Assembly: GCA_016708905.1 (NCBI GenBank)
Contig: JADJEV010000004.1
Coordinates: forward strand, 186,001-250,000
From: Candidatus Methylophosphatis roskildensis
Lineage (GTDB): Bacteria; Pseudomonadota; Gammaproteobacteria; Burkholderiales; Rhodocyclaceae
Reading direction: 5' to 3'
Length of the DNA stretch: 64,000 bases
Part shown: positions 1 to 8,646 of the stretch, in pieces
How positions within the stretch are numbered: the stretch's first letter is position 1
Layout of the letters: each line of letters opens with the position of its first letter
Made by a program: the position numbers and the translations under genes
The notes under the pieces: model-generated
Seen by the model: only the letters and a program-made list of their open reading frames with translations
Told to the model about the DNA's origin: nothing
The model's database searches: none

Positions 1-20
1 CGAGCACTCAAGCGCCAGTA

Positions 21-38
21 TTCAAACACCCGTTTGAA
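21..38. promoter_or_regulatory. PsrA-type operator palindrome
   Basis: The sequence TTCAAACACCCGTTTGAA is a perfect inverted repeat with 7-bp arms and a 4-bp spacer, 11 bp before the first plausible start codon of the TetR gene. Its core, CAAAC-N4-GTTTG, fits the published binding motif of Pseudomonas PsrA (G/C-AAAC-N2-4-GTTT-G/C), a fatty-acid-responsive TetR repressor that controls its own gene and beta-oxidation genes. The palindrome is seen directly. The identity of the binding protein is inferred from position and motif. Confidence 0.75.
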
Positions 39-49
39 TTGAGCGTTTG

Positions 50-856
50 ATGGATCTCGCCCCCAGCCGACCCGAAGCCGATACCCGCCGCCGCATTCTC
101 GATGCGGCGCAAGGGCTGTTCGTGCGCCACGGGCTCGATGCGACTTCGCTGCGTATGATCACTGCGCATGCCAGCGCGAACATCGCGGCGGCGCACTACC
201 ACTTCGGCTCCAAGGACGCACTGATCGAGGCGGTTTTCCGGCGCGGTTTGGCGCGGCTCAACGAGATGCGTCTGACCGAACTCGAACGGCTGGAACGCGC
301 GGCGGGCGGCAGTCCGCTCAAGCCGCGTCAGGTGCTCGAAGCCTTCTTCGGCACCGCGCTGATCCTGGCGGCCGACCGCGACCAGGGCGGCTTCGATTTC
401 ATGCGCCTGCTCGGTCGCACGATGAGCGATCCGAACCAGTTCATCCGCACCTTTCTCGCCGCCGAGTACCAGGAAGTCGTCGATCGCTTCAAGAGCGCGT
501 TGTTCGCGGCGCTGCCGGAAGTGCCGCGCGAGGAGATCATCTGGCGCCTGCACTTCATGCTCGGCGCGATGTCCTATGCACTGGCCGGCACCGACGCGCT
601 GCGTCTGGCTGCCGGGCTCGCCGGCGAGGACGATCCACGTGCCATCGCGCCGCGCCTGATGAGTTTCCTGCTCGGCGGGTTGCGGGCGCCTTTGCCTGGC
701 AAATCCGCAGAGGTCTCGATATCCGACACGCCGACGTCTTCGGTAGGCGCGAATCGACGCATCGACAAACCGCCGCGACAGACGGCGCGTGCAAGTGGGA
801 GCAAGACAGTCGCGCGGGGCAACCCGCCGGCACCCGGCCATAGGAGCAGCAAATGA
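50..856 (+). CDS. TetR-family transcriptional regulator, PsrA-like
   Basis: This 268-residue DNA-binding repressor has an N-terminal TetR helix-turn-helix at about residues 12-60 (RRRILDAAQGLF, then AAHYHFGSKDALI) and a ligand-binding helical domain to about residue 215. The last 50 residues are low-complexity, charged and probably disordered. A TTG at 47 lies directly before the ATG at 50 and is an alternative start. The stop overlaps the fadE start (ATGA), so the two are translationally coupled. With the upstream CAAAC-N4-GTTTG operator and the beta-oxidation genes that follow, it probably represses this cluster until long-chain acyl-CoA or free fatty acid binds. The exact ligand is inferred. 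Confidence 0.88.
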   Translation: MDLAPSRPEADTRRRILDAAQGLFVRHGLDATSLRMITAHASANIAAAHYHFGSKDALIEAVFRRGLARLNEMRLTELERLERAAGGSPLKPRQVLEAFFGTALILAADRDQGGFDFMRLLGRTMSDPNQFIRTFLAAEYQEVVDRFKSALFAALPEVPREEIIWRLHFMLGAMSYALAGTDALRLAAGLAGEDDPRAIAPRLMSFLLGGLRAPLPGKSAEVSISDTPTSSVGANRRIDKPPRQTARASGSKTVARGNPPAPGHRSSK

Positions 857-3318
857 TCTGGATGATTCTCGCACTGCCGCTGATCGCGGTAAGCCTCGCC
901 TACCTCGGCGCAACCCTGGCGATCTGGACCCTGGTCGGCGCGGCGTGGCTGGGTGTCACCGCCTGGCTCGGCGCCTGGTCGACGCTGGCGGTCGCGCTGG
1001 TATTCGGCGCGTTCCTGCTGGTCGCCGGGGTGTTCAGCCTGAAGCCGCTGCGCCGGGCGATGATCAGCGGGCCGCTACTGGCGGGCTATCGCAGGATCCT
1101 GCCGCCGATGTCCGACACCGAGCGGATCGCGCTCGAAGCCGGCACCGTGTGGTGGGAGGGCGAACTGTTTCGCGGTCGTCCCGACTGGGCCAGGCTCCTG
1201 TCGTTTCCGCAGCCAAAGCTCACTCCAGAAGAGCAGAGCTTCATCGACAACGAGACAGAAGAACTCTGCCGTCTGTCGAACGACTGGGAATGCTCGCACG
1301 AACTGGGCGATCTGCCGCCCCAGGTATGGCAGTTCATCCGCGACAAGGGCTTCCTCGGCATGATCATTCCGAAGCAGTACGGCGGCAAGGAATTCTCCGC
1401 CTACATGCATTCGCAGGTGATCACCAAGCTGTCCACGCGCTGCTCCGCCAGTGCGGTCACGGTGATGGTGCCCAATTCCCTCGGGCCGGCCGAGCTGCTG
1501 CTCCACTACGGCACCGATGCGCAGAAGAATCACTATCTGCCGCGGCTGGCCAAGGGAATGGAGATTCCATGTTTCGCGCTGACCAGCCCGCACGCGGGTT
1601 CGGATGCGGCGTCGATTCCTGACTTCGGCGTCATCTGCAAGGGAACCTGGGAAGGCCGCGAGGTCGTCGGCATGCGCGTGACCTGGGATAAGCGCTACAT
1701 CACGCTCGGCCCGGTTTCCACGCTGCTCGGCTTGGCTTTCCGTCTCTATGACCCCGACAAGCTGGTGGGCGAGGTGGAGGATCTTGGCATCACCTGCGCG
1801 CTGATTCCGTCGAATCATCCGGGCGTGCATATCGGCCGCCGTCACATCCCGCTCAATGCCGTGTTCCAGAACGGTCCGAACTGGGGCAAGGATGTGTTCA
1901 TGCCGCTCGACTGGATCATCGGCGGACCGAAGATGGCCGGCCAGGGCTGGCGCATGCTGATGGAATGCCTCGCGGCGGGTCGTTCGATCTCGCTGCCGGG
2001 TTCGAACACCGGCATGGCCAAGCTCGCGGTGCGCGCGGTCGGCGGCTACTCGCGCGTTCGCAGCCAGTTCAAGACCGCGATCGGCCGCTTCGAGGGCATC
2101 CAGGAGCCGCTGACGCGGATGGGTGGCAATCTCTACATGATGGACGCCGCACGCGTCATGACCGCCGGCGCGATCGACCTCGGCGAGAAGCCCTCGGTCG
2201 TCTCGGCGATCGTCAAGTACCACGTCACCGAACGTGCGCGCCAGGTGGTCAATGACGGCATGGACATCATCGGCGGCAAGGGCATCTGCCTCGGACCGTC
2301 GAACTTCCTCGGGCGTGCCTATCAGCAGTTGCCGATCGGCATCACCGTCGAGGGCGCCAACATCCTGACCCGCAGCCTGATCATCTTCGGTCAGGGTGCG
2401 ATTCGCTGCCATCCGTTCGTGCTGCGCGAGATGCTGGCCGCGAACAATCCCGATTCCGCGACTGCCCTTGTCGACTTCGACGACGCGCTGTTTTCGCACC
2501 TCGGCCATACGCTGCACAATGCGGCGCGCACCCTGGTGATGGGGATCACCGGTTCACACTTCGTCGGCGTGCCACGCGACATCGCGCCGGAAACCACGCG
2601 CTACTACCAGCAACTGACGCGCTTTTCGTCGGCGCTGGCCTTCATCGCCGACGTCGCCATGGTCACCATGGGCGGCGACCTCAAGCGCAAGGAGAAGTTG
2701 TCCGCGCGGCTCGGTGACATCCTTTCCCTGCTGTATTTGTCGAGCGCCACGCTCAAGCGTTTCGAGGCCGAAGGACGCCAGCAGGCCGATGCGCCGCTGA
2801 TGCACTGGGCGATCTGGGACGCGATGTTCAAGGCGCAAAACGCCTTCGAGGGCGTGATCTCCAACTTCCCCGGCCGTGCCCGGTCAATCTTGTTGCGCCG
2901 GCTGATCTTCCCGCTCGGTCGTCCCTACGTGGTTCCGTCGGATCTCCTCGGCACGCAGGTCGCCAATCTGTTGATCGAGCCGTCGGCCACCCGCGATCGC
3001 CTGACCGCAGACATGTACGTGCCGCGCGACGAAGACGATGCTGTCGGTGTCATCGAGCTCGCGCTCGAGGCCACCGTGCAGGCCGAGCCGATCGAAGCGA
3101 AGATCCGCGCCGCCGCGAAGGCCGGACGGCTCGACGGGCGCGGGGCGCAACTCGCTGCCAGTGCGTGCGAAGCCGGTGTCATCACGCCGGCCGAGCAGGC
3201 GTTGCTGACGCGGCGCGACGAGCTGCGCGACAAGGTCATTCGGGTCGACGATTTTCCGCAGGATCTCGGGATTCGTCGGGAATCGGAAGGCCAGCCTGGC
3301 CTGCGGGCGGTGGCTTGA
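853..3318 (+). CDS. fadE: Acyl-CoA dehydrogenase, FadE type
   Basis: This FAD enzyme makes trans-2-enoyl-CoA from acyl-CoA, the first step of beta-oxidation. At 821 residues it matches the long FadE form (E. coli FadE is about 814) rather than the 380-residue type. Residues 1-60 hold two or three membrane segments, so the enzyme is probably attached to the inner membrane. The dehydrogenase core follows, with TSPHAGSDAAS near residue 243 and EGANILTR near residue 499, and a C-terminal DUF1974-type region ends the protein. The ATG overlaps the regulator stop by 4 bp, and the thiolase begins 73 bp downstream. Confidence 0.95.
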   Translation: MIWMILALPLIAVSLAYLGATLAIWTLVGAAWLGVTAWLGAWSTLAVALVFGAFLLVAGVFSLKPLRRAMISGPLLAGYRRILPPMSDTERIALEAGTVWWEGELFRGRPDWARLLSFPQPKLTPEEQSFIDNETEELCRLSNDWECSHELGDLPPQVWQFIRDKGFLGMIIPKQYGGKEFSAYMHSQVITKLSTRCSASAVTVMVPNSLGPAELLLHYGTDAQKNHYLPRLAKGMEIPCFALTSPHAGSDAASIPDFGVICKGTWEGREVVGMRVTWDKRYITLGPVSTLLGLAFRLYDPDKLVGEVEDLGITCALIPSNHPGVHIGRRHIPLNAVFQNGPNWGKDVFMPLDWIIGGPKMAGQGWRMLMECLAAGRSISLPGSNTGMAKLAVRAVGGYSRVRSQFKTAIGRFEGIQEPLTRMGGNLYMMDAARVMTAGAIDLGEKPSVVSAIVKYHVTERARQVVNDGMDIIGGKGICLGPSNFLGRAYQQLPIGITVEGANILTRSLIIFGQGAIRCHPFVLREMLAANNPDSATALVDFDDALFSHLGHTLHNAARTLVMGITGSHFVGVPRDIAPETTRYYQQLTRFSSALAFIADVAMVTMGGDLKRKEKLSARLGDILSLLYLSSATLKRFEAEGRQQADAPLMHWAIWDAMFKAQNAFEGVISNFPGRARSILLRRLIFPLGRPYVVPSDLLGTQVANLLIEPSATRDRLTADMYVPRDEDDAVGVIELALEATVQAEPIEAKIRAAAKAGRLDGRGAQLAASACEAGVITPAEQALLTRRDELRDKVIRVDDFPQDLGIRRESEGQPGLRAVA

Positions 3319-3391
3319 CCGGCCATTTGACGCTCTTCGGCAACTGGACGAGGCCCGCTCGTCCCGGTGTCCGGGCGGCGAGGTATTCGGC

Positions 3392-4669
3392 ATGAACAAA
3401 CCCATCTATGTCGTCGATGGTGCACGGACGCCGTTTCTCAAGGCGCGCAATGCACCCGGGCCCTTCGCTGCGAGCGACCTGGCAGTTGCGGCCGGCCGGG
3501 CGCTGGTGTCGAGACAGCGCTTCGCGCCGACCGATCTAGACGAAGTCATCCTCGGCTGCGCTTCCCCGTCTTCGGACGAGACCAACATCGGCCGCGTCGT
3601 CGCACTGCGCATGGACTGCGGCCAGGACACCCCGGGCTGGACGGTCATGCGCAACTGTGCGTCCGGCATGCAGGCGCTTGATTCGGCAATGGTCAATATC
3701 CAGACCGGGCGTTCGCAACTGGTGCTGGCCGGTGGCGTTGACGCGCTGTCGCGCGCGCCGCTGCTCTACTCCGAAGCGATGACCCGCTGGTTCGCCGCCT
3801 TTGCGTCGGCGCGCACGCTCGGACAACGTGCGGCGCAACTGGCCAGGTTCCGGCCCGGCTATCTCGCGCCGGTGATCGGCATCATGAAGGGCCTGACCGA
3901 TCCGGTGGTCGGCCAGATCATGGGCCAGACCGCCGAGAACATCGCCTTTCGTTTCGGCATCGATCGCCGGCAGATGGATGCCTACGCCGTGCGCAGCCAT
4001 CAGCGGGTGGCCGCGGCGCAGGACGCCGGCCACTACGACGAGGTCGTTCCGCTGATCGGCCCCGACGGCGAGATTTACCAGGCCGACGACGGCGTGCGGC
4101 GCGATTCGTCGATGCAGAACCTGGCCAAACTTAAGCCGTTCTTCGACCGCAAATACGGCAACGTGACGGCAGCCAATTCCTCCCAGATCACCGACGGCGC
4201 GGCGTGGCTGATTCTCGCCGCCGAGGAGGCAGTGGAGAAGTACCGGCTCGAACCGCTCGGACGGATCGTCGATTCGCAGTGGGCGGCGCTCGATCCAGCA
4301 CAGATGGGTCTGGGGCCGGTCCATGCCGCAACCCCGCTATTGCAGCGGCATGGGTTGGGTCTGAACGATCTCGACGCATGGGAAATCAACGAAGCTTTCG
4401 CCGCGCAGGTACTGGCGTGCCTGGCGGCGTGGAGCGACGATTCCTACTGCCGCGACGAGCTTGGTCTGCCAGGTGCGCTGGGGCAGCTCGACGAGGACAA
4501 GCTCAACGTTGACGGCGGGGCGATCGCACTCGGCCATCCGGTCGGCGCCTCGGGTGCGCGCATCGTCCTGCATTTGCTCAACGTATTGAAGCGCAAGGGC
4601 GGCGGGCGCGGCGTCGCGTCGATCTGTATCGGCGGCGGCCAGGGCGGTGCCATGCTGGTGGAGGCATGA
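3392..4669 (+). CDS. fadI: Acetyl-CoA C-acyltransferase (thiolase), FadI type
   Basis: This thiolase cleaves 3-ketoacyl-CoA with CoA to release acetyl-CoA. It has 425 residues, close to FadI (about 436) and longer than FadA. The nucleophilic cysteine is C89 in NCASGMQA. The histidine motif GGAIALGHPVGASG lies near residue 374 and the second cysteine in CIGGGQGGA near residue 411, so the catalytic set is complete. A GAGGTATT ribosome-binding site precedes the ATG. The stop is one base before the ATG of the bifunctional partner, the usual arrangement of a FadI-FadJ pair forming a trifunctional complex. Confidence 0.93.
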   Translation: MNKPIYVVDGARTPFLKARNAPGPFAASDLAVAAGRALVSRQRFAPTDLDEVILGCASPSSDETNIGRVVALRMDCGQDTPGWTVMRNCASGMQALDSAMVNIQTGRSQLVLAGGVDALSRAPLLYSEAMTRWFAAFASARTLGQRAAQLARFRPGYLAPVIGIMKGLTDPVVGQIMGQTAENIAFRFGIDRRQMDAYAVRSHQRVAAAQDAGHYDEVVPLIGPDGEIYQADDGVRRDSSMQNLAKLKPFFDRKYGNVTAANSSQITDGAAWLILAAEEAVEKYRLEPLGRIVDSQWAALDPAQMGLGPVHAATPLLQRHGLGLNDLDAWEINEAFAAQVLACLAAWSDDSYCRDELGLPGALGQLDEDKLNVDGGAIALGHPVGASGARIVLHLLNVLKRKGGGRGVASICIGGGQGGAMLVEA

Positions 4670-4670
4670 C

Positions 4671-6650
4671 ATGAATCCCTATCGAAACTGGAGCGTGCGG
4701 CGCGACGACGAGCGAATCGCCTGGATCACGCTCGATGTGGCGGACTCGCCGATGAACAAGTTGTCGGCCGACGTGATGACCGAACTTGCTACCGTGCTCG
4801 ACGATATTGAGCGCTACCCGCCGGCCGCTGCCGTATTTCTGTCGGGCAAGGAGGCGGGATTCGTGGCAGGTGCGGACATCGAGGAGTTCGCCGGCCTCGA
4901 TTCGCCGGACAAGGCGCGCGAACTGGTCGCGCGCGGCTGGGATCTGTTCAACCGCATGGCCGGCCTTGCCTACCCGACCTGCGCGCTGATCCGTGGGCAT
5001 TGCCTCGGTGGCGGGCTCGAGCTCGCCCTGGCATGCCGCTACCGCGTCGTGGTCGATGAGCCGGCCACCCGGTTGGCATTGCCGGAAGTGATGCTCGGCA
5101 TCGTGCCTGGATGGGGTGGCATGCTGAGGCTGCCGCAAATGGTCGGTCCAGCCGCTGCGCTGGACATGATGCTGACCGGTCGGAGCGTCGACGCGCGCAA
5201 GGCGAAAAAGCTCGGTCTGGCCGATGAATGCGTGCCGGCGCGGGTCATGCACAACGCGGCGCGTGCCACGGTGATGTCCGGCAGACCCGCACGCGAACTG
5301 CCGTTCTGGCAGCGGCTGCTCAACGGCCCGCTGAAGGGCGTGGTCGCGCGACAGGCGCGCGCGCAGGTCGAGAAGCGGGCGCCACAGAAGCACTATCCGG
5401 CGCCGTACGCGATTCTCGATATGTGGGCGCGCTACGGCGGCAATGCGCTGGCAGTGCCGGCGAACAAGCCGACCTCGCTCGACGCGATCGTCGCCTCGCC
5501 GACCACGCGCAATCTGGTGCGCGTGTTTTTCATGCAGGAGCGGCTGAAGGGTTTCGGCAAGGAAGCGGACTTCCAGGCCAGGCACGTGCATGTGATCGGC
5601 GCCGGCACGATGGGCGGCGACATCGCGGCTTGGTGCGCCGGTCGCGGCATGACGGTGACCCTGCAGGATCAGGCCATCGAGCAGATCGCCCCGGCAATCC
5701 GGCGCGCAGCGAAGGTCTTCGACCGCAAGTGCCGCGGTGACAAGCTCAAATCGAGGATGATGCTCGAGCGCATCGTGCCCGATGTCGATTGGCGCGGCGT
5801 GCGACAGGCGGATGTCGTGATCGAGGCGATCTTCGAGAACCTCGAGGCCAAGCACAGACTGTTGATGGCACTGGAACCGATGGTCAAGCCGGACGCAGTG
5901 CTCGCCACCAATACCTCCAGCCTGCGTATCGAGGACATCGGCGCGGTGCTGAACAACCCGACCCGCCTGGTCGGTATCCACTTCTTCAACCCGGTCGCCA
6001 AGATGCCGCTGGTCGAAGTGGTCAGCGCCGCCAATACCGATCCGGTGATGTCCAGGCGAGCCGCCGCCTTCGTCAAGCAGATCGACAAGCTTCCGCTGCC
6101 GGTTGCAAGCCACCCGGGCTTCCTGGTGAATGCGGTTCTCGGCCCGTACATGCTCGAAGCCATCCGCTGCGTCGACGAGGGCTTTGCACCCGAGACGATC
6201 GATCGTGCACTGACTGATTTCGGCATGCCGATGGGACCGATCGAACTGGTCGACCTGGTCGGCCTGGATGTCGCGGTGGCGGCCGGCGCAGCGCTGACCG
6301 GGGCGGGTACGCCGCCGAAGCGCCTGTCCGAACTGGTTGCCGCCGGCAATCTGGGCAAGAAAAGCGGGCAGGGGTTCTATGCCTGGATCGACGGCAAGGC
6401 ACAGAAGGGCACAGCGGGTGCCGTCCCCGACGGTTTGACGCAGCGCATCATCCAGCCCCTGCTCGATGCGACACGGCGCTGCGTCGACCAGGGAGTGGTG
6501 GCCGACGCAAATCTCGCCGACGCGGGTGTGATCTTCGGCACCGGCTTCGCGCCGTTTACCGGCGGCCCGATGAACTATCTCGGTACCCGGCTCGCTCCCG
6601 CCAGATCCAGCCGTGTCGAAGCGGCACCGGCCCTGCCACGCGCCGCGTGA
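4671..6650 (+). CDS. fadJ: Bifunctional enoyl-CoA hydratase / 3-hydroxyacyl-CoA dehydrogenase (FadJ type)
   Basis: This 659-residue protein should hydrate enoyl-CoA and oxidise the resulting 3-hydroxyacyl-CoA with NAD. The crotonase domain comes first (about residues 5-190) and has both catalytic glutamates, in GGGLELALAC and LPEVMLGIVPGWGG. The Rossmann motif VIGAGTMGGD is near residue 307, followed by IHFFNPVAKMPLVEVV and the C-terminal dimerisation domains. I chose the ATG at 4671 because it follows the thiolase stop directly; the open frame extends 24 bases further up inside that gene. At 659 residues it is somewhat shorter than E. coli FadJ (about 714). Confidence 0.92.
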   Translation: MNPYRNWSVRRDDERIAWITLDVADSPMNKLSADVMTELATVLDDIERYPPAAAVFLSGKEAGFVAGADIEEFAGLDSPDKARELVARGWDLFNRMAGLAYPTCALIRGHCLGGGLELALACRYRVVVDEPATRLALPEVMLGIVPGWGGMLRLPQMVGPAAALDMMLTGRSVDARKAKKLGLADECVPARVMHNAARATVMSGRPARELPFWQRLLNGPLKGVVARQARAQVEKRAPQKHYPAPYAILDMWARYGGNALAVPANKPTSLDAIVASPTTRNLVRVFFMQERLKGFGKEADFQARHVHVIGAGTMGGDIAAWCAGRGMTVTLQDQAIEQIAPAIRRAAKVFDRKCRGDKLKSRMMLERIVPDVDWRGVRQADVVIEAIFENLEAKHRLLMALEPMVKPDAVLATNTSSLRIEDIGAVLNNPTRLVGIHFFNPVAKMPLVEVVSAANTDPVMSRRAAAFVKQIDKLPLPVASHPGFLVNAVLGPYMLEAIRCVDEGFAPETIDRALTDFGMPMGPIELVDLVGLDVAVAAGAALTGAGTPPKRLSELVAAGNLGKKSGQGFYAWIDGKAQKGTAGAVPDGLTQRIIQPLLDATRRCVDQGVVADANLADAGVIFGTGFAPFTGGPMNYLGTRLAPARSSRVEAAPALPRAA

Positions 6651-6671
6651 CAAATCCATCTCCCGATCGAC

Positions 6672-7073
6672 GTGCCGGAACAGCCGACCATGCTTCCAGA
6701 CACGCAGCCGACGCTTCGTGTCGCGACGATGCCGGCCGACACCAATCCGGCGGGAGACATCTTCGGCGGATGGATCATGGCGCAAGTCGATATCGCCGGC
6801 GGCGTCGTAGCATCGCAGCGTTCGCGCGGGCGGGTCGCCACGGTCGCCGTCAATGCCTTCGTCTTCAAGCAGCCGGTCTCGGTCGGCGATGTGGTCAGCT
6901 TTTATGCCGAAGTCGTGGGCGTCGGGCGAACTTCTATGACCGTCGATGTCGAGGTGTTCGCGCTGCGTCACCCGACCGATCCGGTGGTGGTCAAGGTCAC
7001 CGAAGCGACGCTGACTTACGTCGCGGTCGACGCGAAGGGGCAAAAGCGGGAAATTCGCGCAACAGACGGCTGA
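6672..7073 (+). CDS. Acyl-CoA thioesterase, YciA-like hotdog protein
   Basis: This 133-residue protein is a single hotdog-fold thioesterase that hydrolyses acyl-CoA to free acid and CoA. Family marks are the N-terminal PADTNPAGDIFGGWIMAQVD segment with its conserved Asn and Asp, and VAVNAFVFKQPVSVGDVV. A GTG at 6672 is used here; an ATG at 6690 is an equally possible start. It follows the fadJ-type gene by 21 bp and probably relieves acyl-CoA build-up. Chain-length preference cannot be read from sequence. Confidence 0.88.
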   Translation: MPEQPTMLPDTQPTLRVATMPADTNPAGDIFGGWIMAQVDIAGGVVASQRSRGRVATVAVNAFVFKQPVSVGDVVSFYAEVVGVGRTSMTVDVEVFALRHPTDPVVVKVTEATLTYVAVDAKGQKREIRATDG

Positions 7074-7130
7074 CTGTTGCTAAATTGCGACACCCCGTGT
7101 CGTCGCGCTTCCCTGGCGATGCACACGGCG

Positions 7131-7136
7131 TAGAAT
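7131..7136 (+). promoter_or_regulatory. Possible -10 box for fadL
   Basis: TAGAAT lies 87 bp upstream of the fadL ATG in an otherwise non-coding gap. No convincing -35 box is spaced correctly, so this is only a weak promoter candidate. Confidence 0.3.
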
Positions 7137-7184
7137 CGAAAAATGGGTCGCCCGCACCGGGCAGCGCGACCAGCAAACCAGCCC

Positions 7185-7200
7185 GCACAAACATTTGTGC
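7185..7200. promoter_or_regulatory. Palindrome in the fadL leader
   Basis: GCACAAACATTTGTGC has perfect 7-bp arms around CA and lies 22 bp before the fadL ATG, just upstream of the ribosome-binding site. Part of it (CAAAC-A-TTTG) resembles the PsrA-type site at the start of the cluster but does not match it. It could be an operator for the same or another regulator, or an mRNA hairpin affecting fadL translation. Confidence 0.5.
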
Positions 7201-7222
7201 AAATCGGATCAGGAGACTCGAA

Positions 7223-8566
7223 ATGACGCGAACAAGAATTGCCGTGCGTACCCTGCCGCTGATGATTGCCGGCCTGTTCTCGGGCACGGCGACGGCGGCC
7301 GGCTTCCAGTTGATGGAGCAGAATGCCAGCGGCCTTGGCAGTGCATACTCGGGCACGGCGGCAATTGCCGAAGATGCCAGCACGGTGTTCTTCAATCCGG
7401 CCGGCATGACCTATCTGCCCGGGCGGCAGGCCCTGATCGCCGTCAGTCTCATCAAGCCGGAGGCCAAGTTCAGCAACAACGGCTCGATCAACGGCTCGCC
7501 GCTCAATCCCCTGGGCAACTCGAACGGCGGCGATGCGGGCGATCTGGCCATCGTGCCGGCCACCTATTTCACGATGCAACTGACACCGGCACTCAGTTTG
7601 GGGCTCGGCATCAATGCGCCGTTCGGACTCAAGACCGAGTACGACTCCAACTGGACCGGCCGATTCCATGCGATCAAGTCCGAGGTTCGGACCATCAACG
7701 TCAACCCGTCGATCGCCTACAAGGTCAACGACCAGGTTTCGATCGGCGCCGGTCTGAGCTATCAGCGCCTGGATGCGGAATTGTCGAGTGCGGTCGCATA
7801 CAGCACGATCATTGCGGCCGGTTCCGGCAATGCCATCCTGATTCCGGGGCTCGAGGGAACCACCAAGGTCGAAGGCGACGATACCGGCTGGGGCTACAAC
7901 CTCGGCGCGATCTTCCAGCTTTCTCCGTCCACCCGGCTGGGCGCCGCCTACCGGTCGAAGGTCAAGTACAACGTTACGGGCGACGTGACGTTCAACCGCC
8001 CGGTCAGCGGCAGCGCGACTGCCAATGCAATCATGGCGGGTGCGACGCCCAACGGCCCGATCAAGCTCGATATCGAACTGCCCGACGTCGCAACCTTCAG
8101 CGTGCATCAGAAGCTCTCCGATCAATGGGAGATGATGGGTGATGTCTCCTGGACCGGCTGGGCGAAAATCCCGCGCCTGTCGATCTTCCGCACCAACGGA
8201 GCGCTGCTCAGCAATACCGAAGAGAACTGGCGCAACACGGTCCGTGTGGCCTTCGGCGGTGCCTACAAGTATTCCGATGCGCTGAAGCTGCGGATGGGTG
8301 TGGCCTATGACCAGACGCCGGTCGAGGACGATTTCCGCACGCCGCGCCTGCCCGACAGCGACCGCTACTGGCTGGCATTCGGCGGCCAGTACAAGGTCAG
8401 CGCGGCCGGCGCGATCGACTTCGGTTACACGCATGTCTTCATCAAGGACGGCAAGATTCGCGACAACGCCGGCGGTGGCCAGTCGCAGGCGCTGCAGGGA
8501 TTCCTGATCGGCGACTACAAGAACAGCGTCGACATTCTCGCGGTCCAGTACACACACAACTTCTGA
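7223..8566 (+). CDS. fadL: Long-chain fatty acid outer-membrane transporter, FadL family
   Basis: This 447-residue beta-barrel protein moves long-chain fatty acids or other hydrophobic molecules across the outer membrane. It has a signal peptide (about residues 1-24, ending in TATAA), the conserved amphipathic start of the mature protein (GFQLMEQNASGLGSAYSG) and the FadL-signature NPA in FFNPAGMTYL near residue 58. Alternating beta-strand segments follow, and the protein ends in a terminal Phe (VQYTHNF), as barrel proteins do. The ATG at 7223 follows AGGAGA at 7211. Its position among beta-oxidation genes supports fatty acid uptake. A strong hairpin follows the gene. Confidence 0.93.
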   Translation: MTRTRIAVRTLPLMIAGLFSGTATAAGFQLMEQNASGLGSAYSGTAAIAEDASTVFFNPAGMTYLPGRQALIAVSLIKPEAKFSNNGSINGSPLNPLGNSNGGDAGDLAIVPATYFTMQLTPALSLGLGINAPFGLKTEYDSNWTGRFHAIKSEVRTINVNPSIAYKVNDQVSIGAGLSYQRLDAELSSAVAYSTIIAAGSGNAILIPGLEGTTKVEGDDTGWGYNLGAIFQLSPSTRLGAAYRSKVKYNVTGDVTFNRPVSGSATANAIMAGATPNGPIKLDIELPDVATFSVHQKLSDQWEMMGDVSWTGWAKIPRLSIFRTNGALLSNTEENWRNTVRVAFGGAYKYSDALKLRMGVAYDQTPVEDDFRTPRLPDSDRYWLAFGGQYKVSAAGAIDFGYTHVFIKDGKIRDNAGGGQSQALQGFLIGDYKNSVDILAVQYTHNF

Positions 8567-8582
8567 ACCGCGCAACAACTCC

Positions 8583-8605
8583 GGGGGACGGCTTCTCCGT
8601 CCCCC
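8583..8605 (+). terminator. GC-rich hairpin after fadL
   Basis: GGGGGACGG and CCGTCCCCC form a perfect 9-bp stem around CTTCT, 17 bp after the fadL stop and 42 bp before the next gene. There is only a weak T-rich tail, so it may be a partial terminator or an mRNA-stabilising structure that separates fadL expression from the downstream enzyme genes. Confidence 0.6.
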
Positions 8606-8646
8606 ACTCGTCCTCGTTTCAGTTTCAAGTTCAAGGTGGTGGTTTC

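Noticed and set aside
1075..2517. 480-residue minus-strand frame inside fadE
   Set aside because: Antisense shadow of a strongly conserved enzyme, with no domain motifs.
4578..7043. 821-residue open frame on the minus strand
   Set aside because: It lies antisense to three well-supported fatty-acid genes, is rich in Arg, His and Asp in a pattern typical of shadow frames in high-GC DNA, and matches nothing I know.
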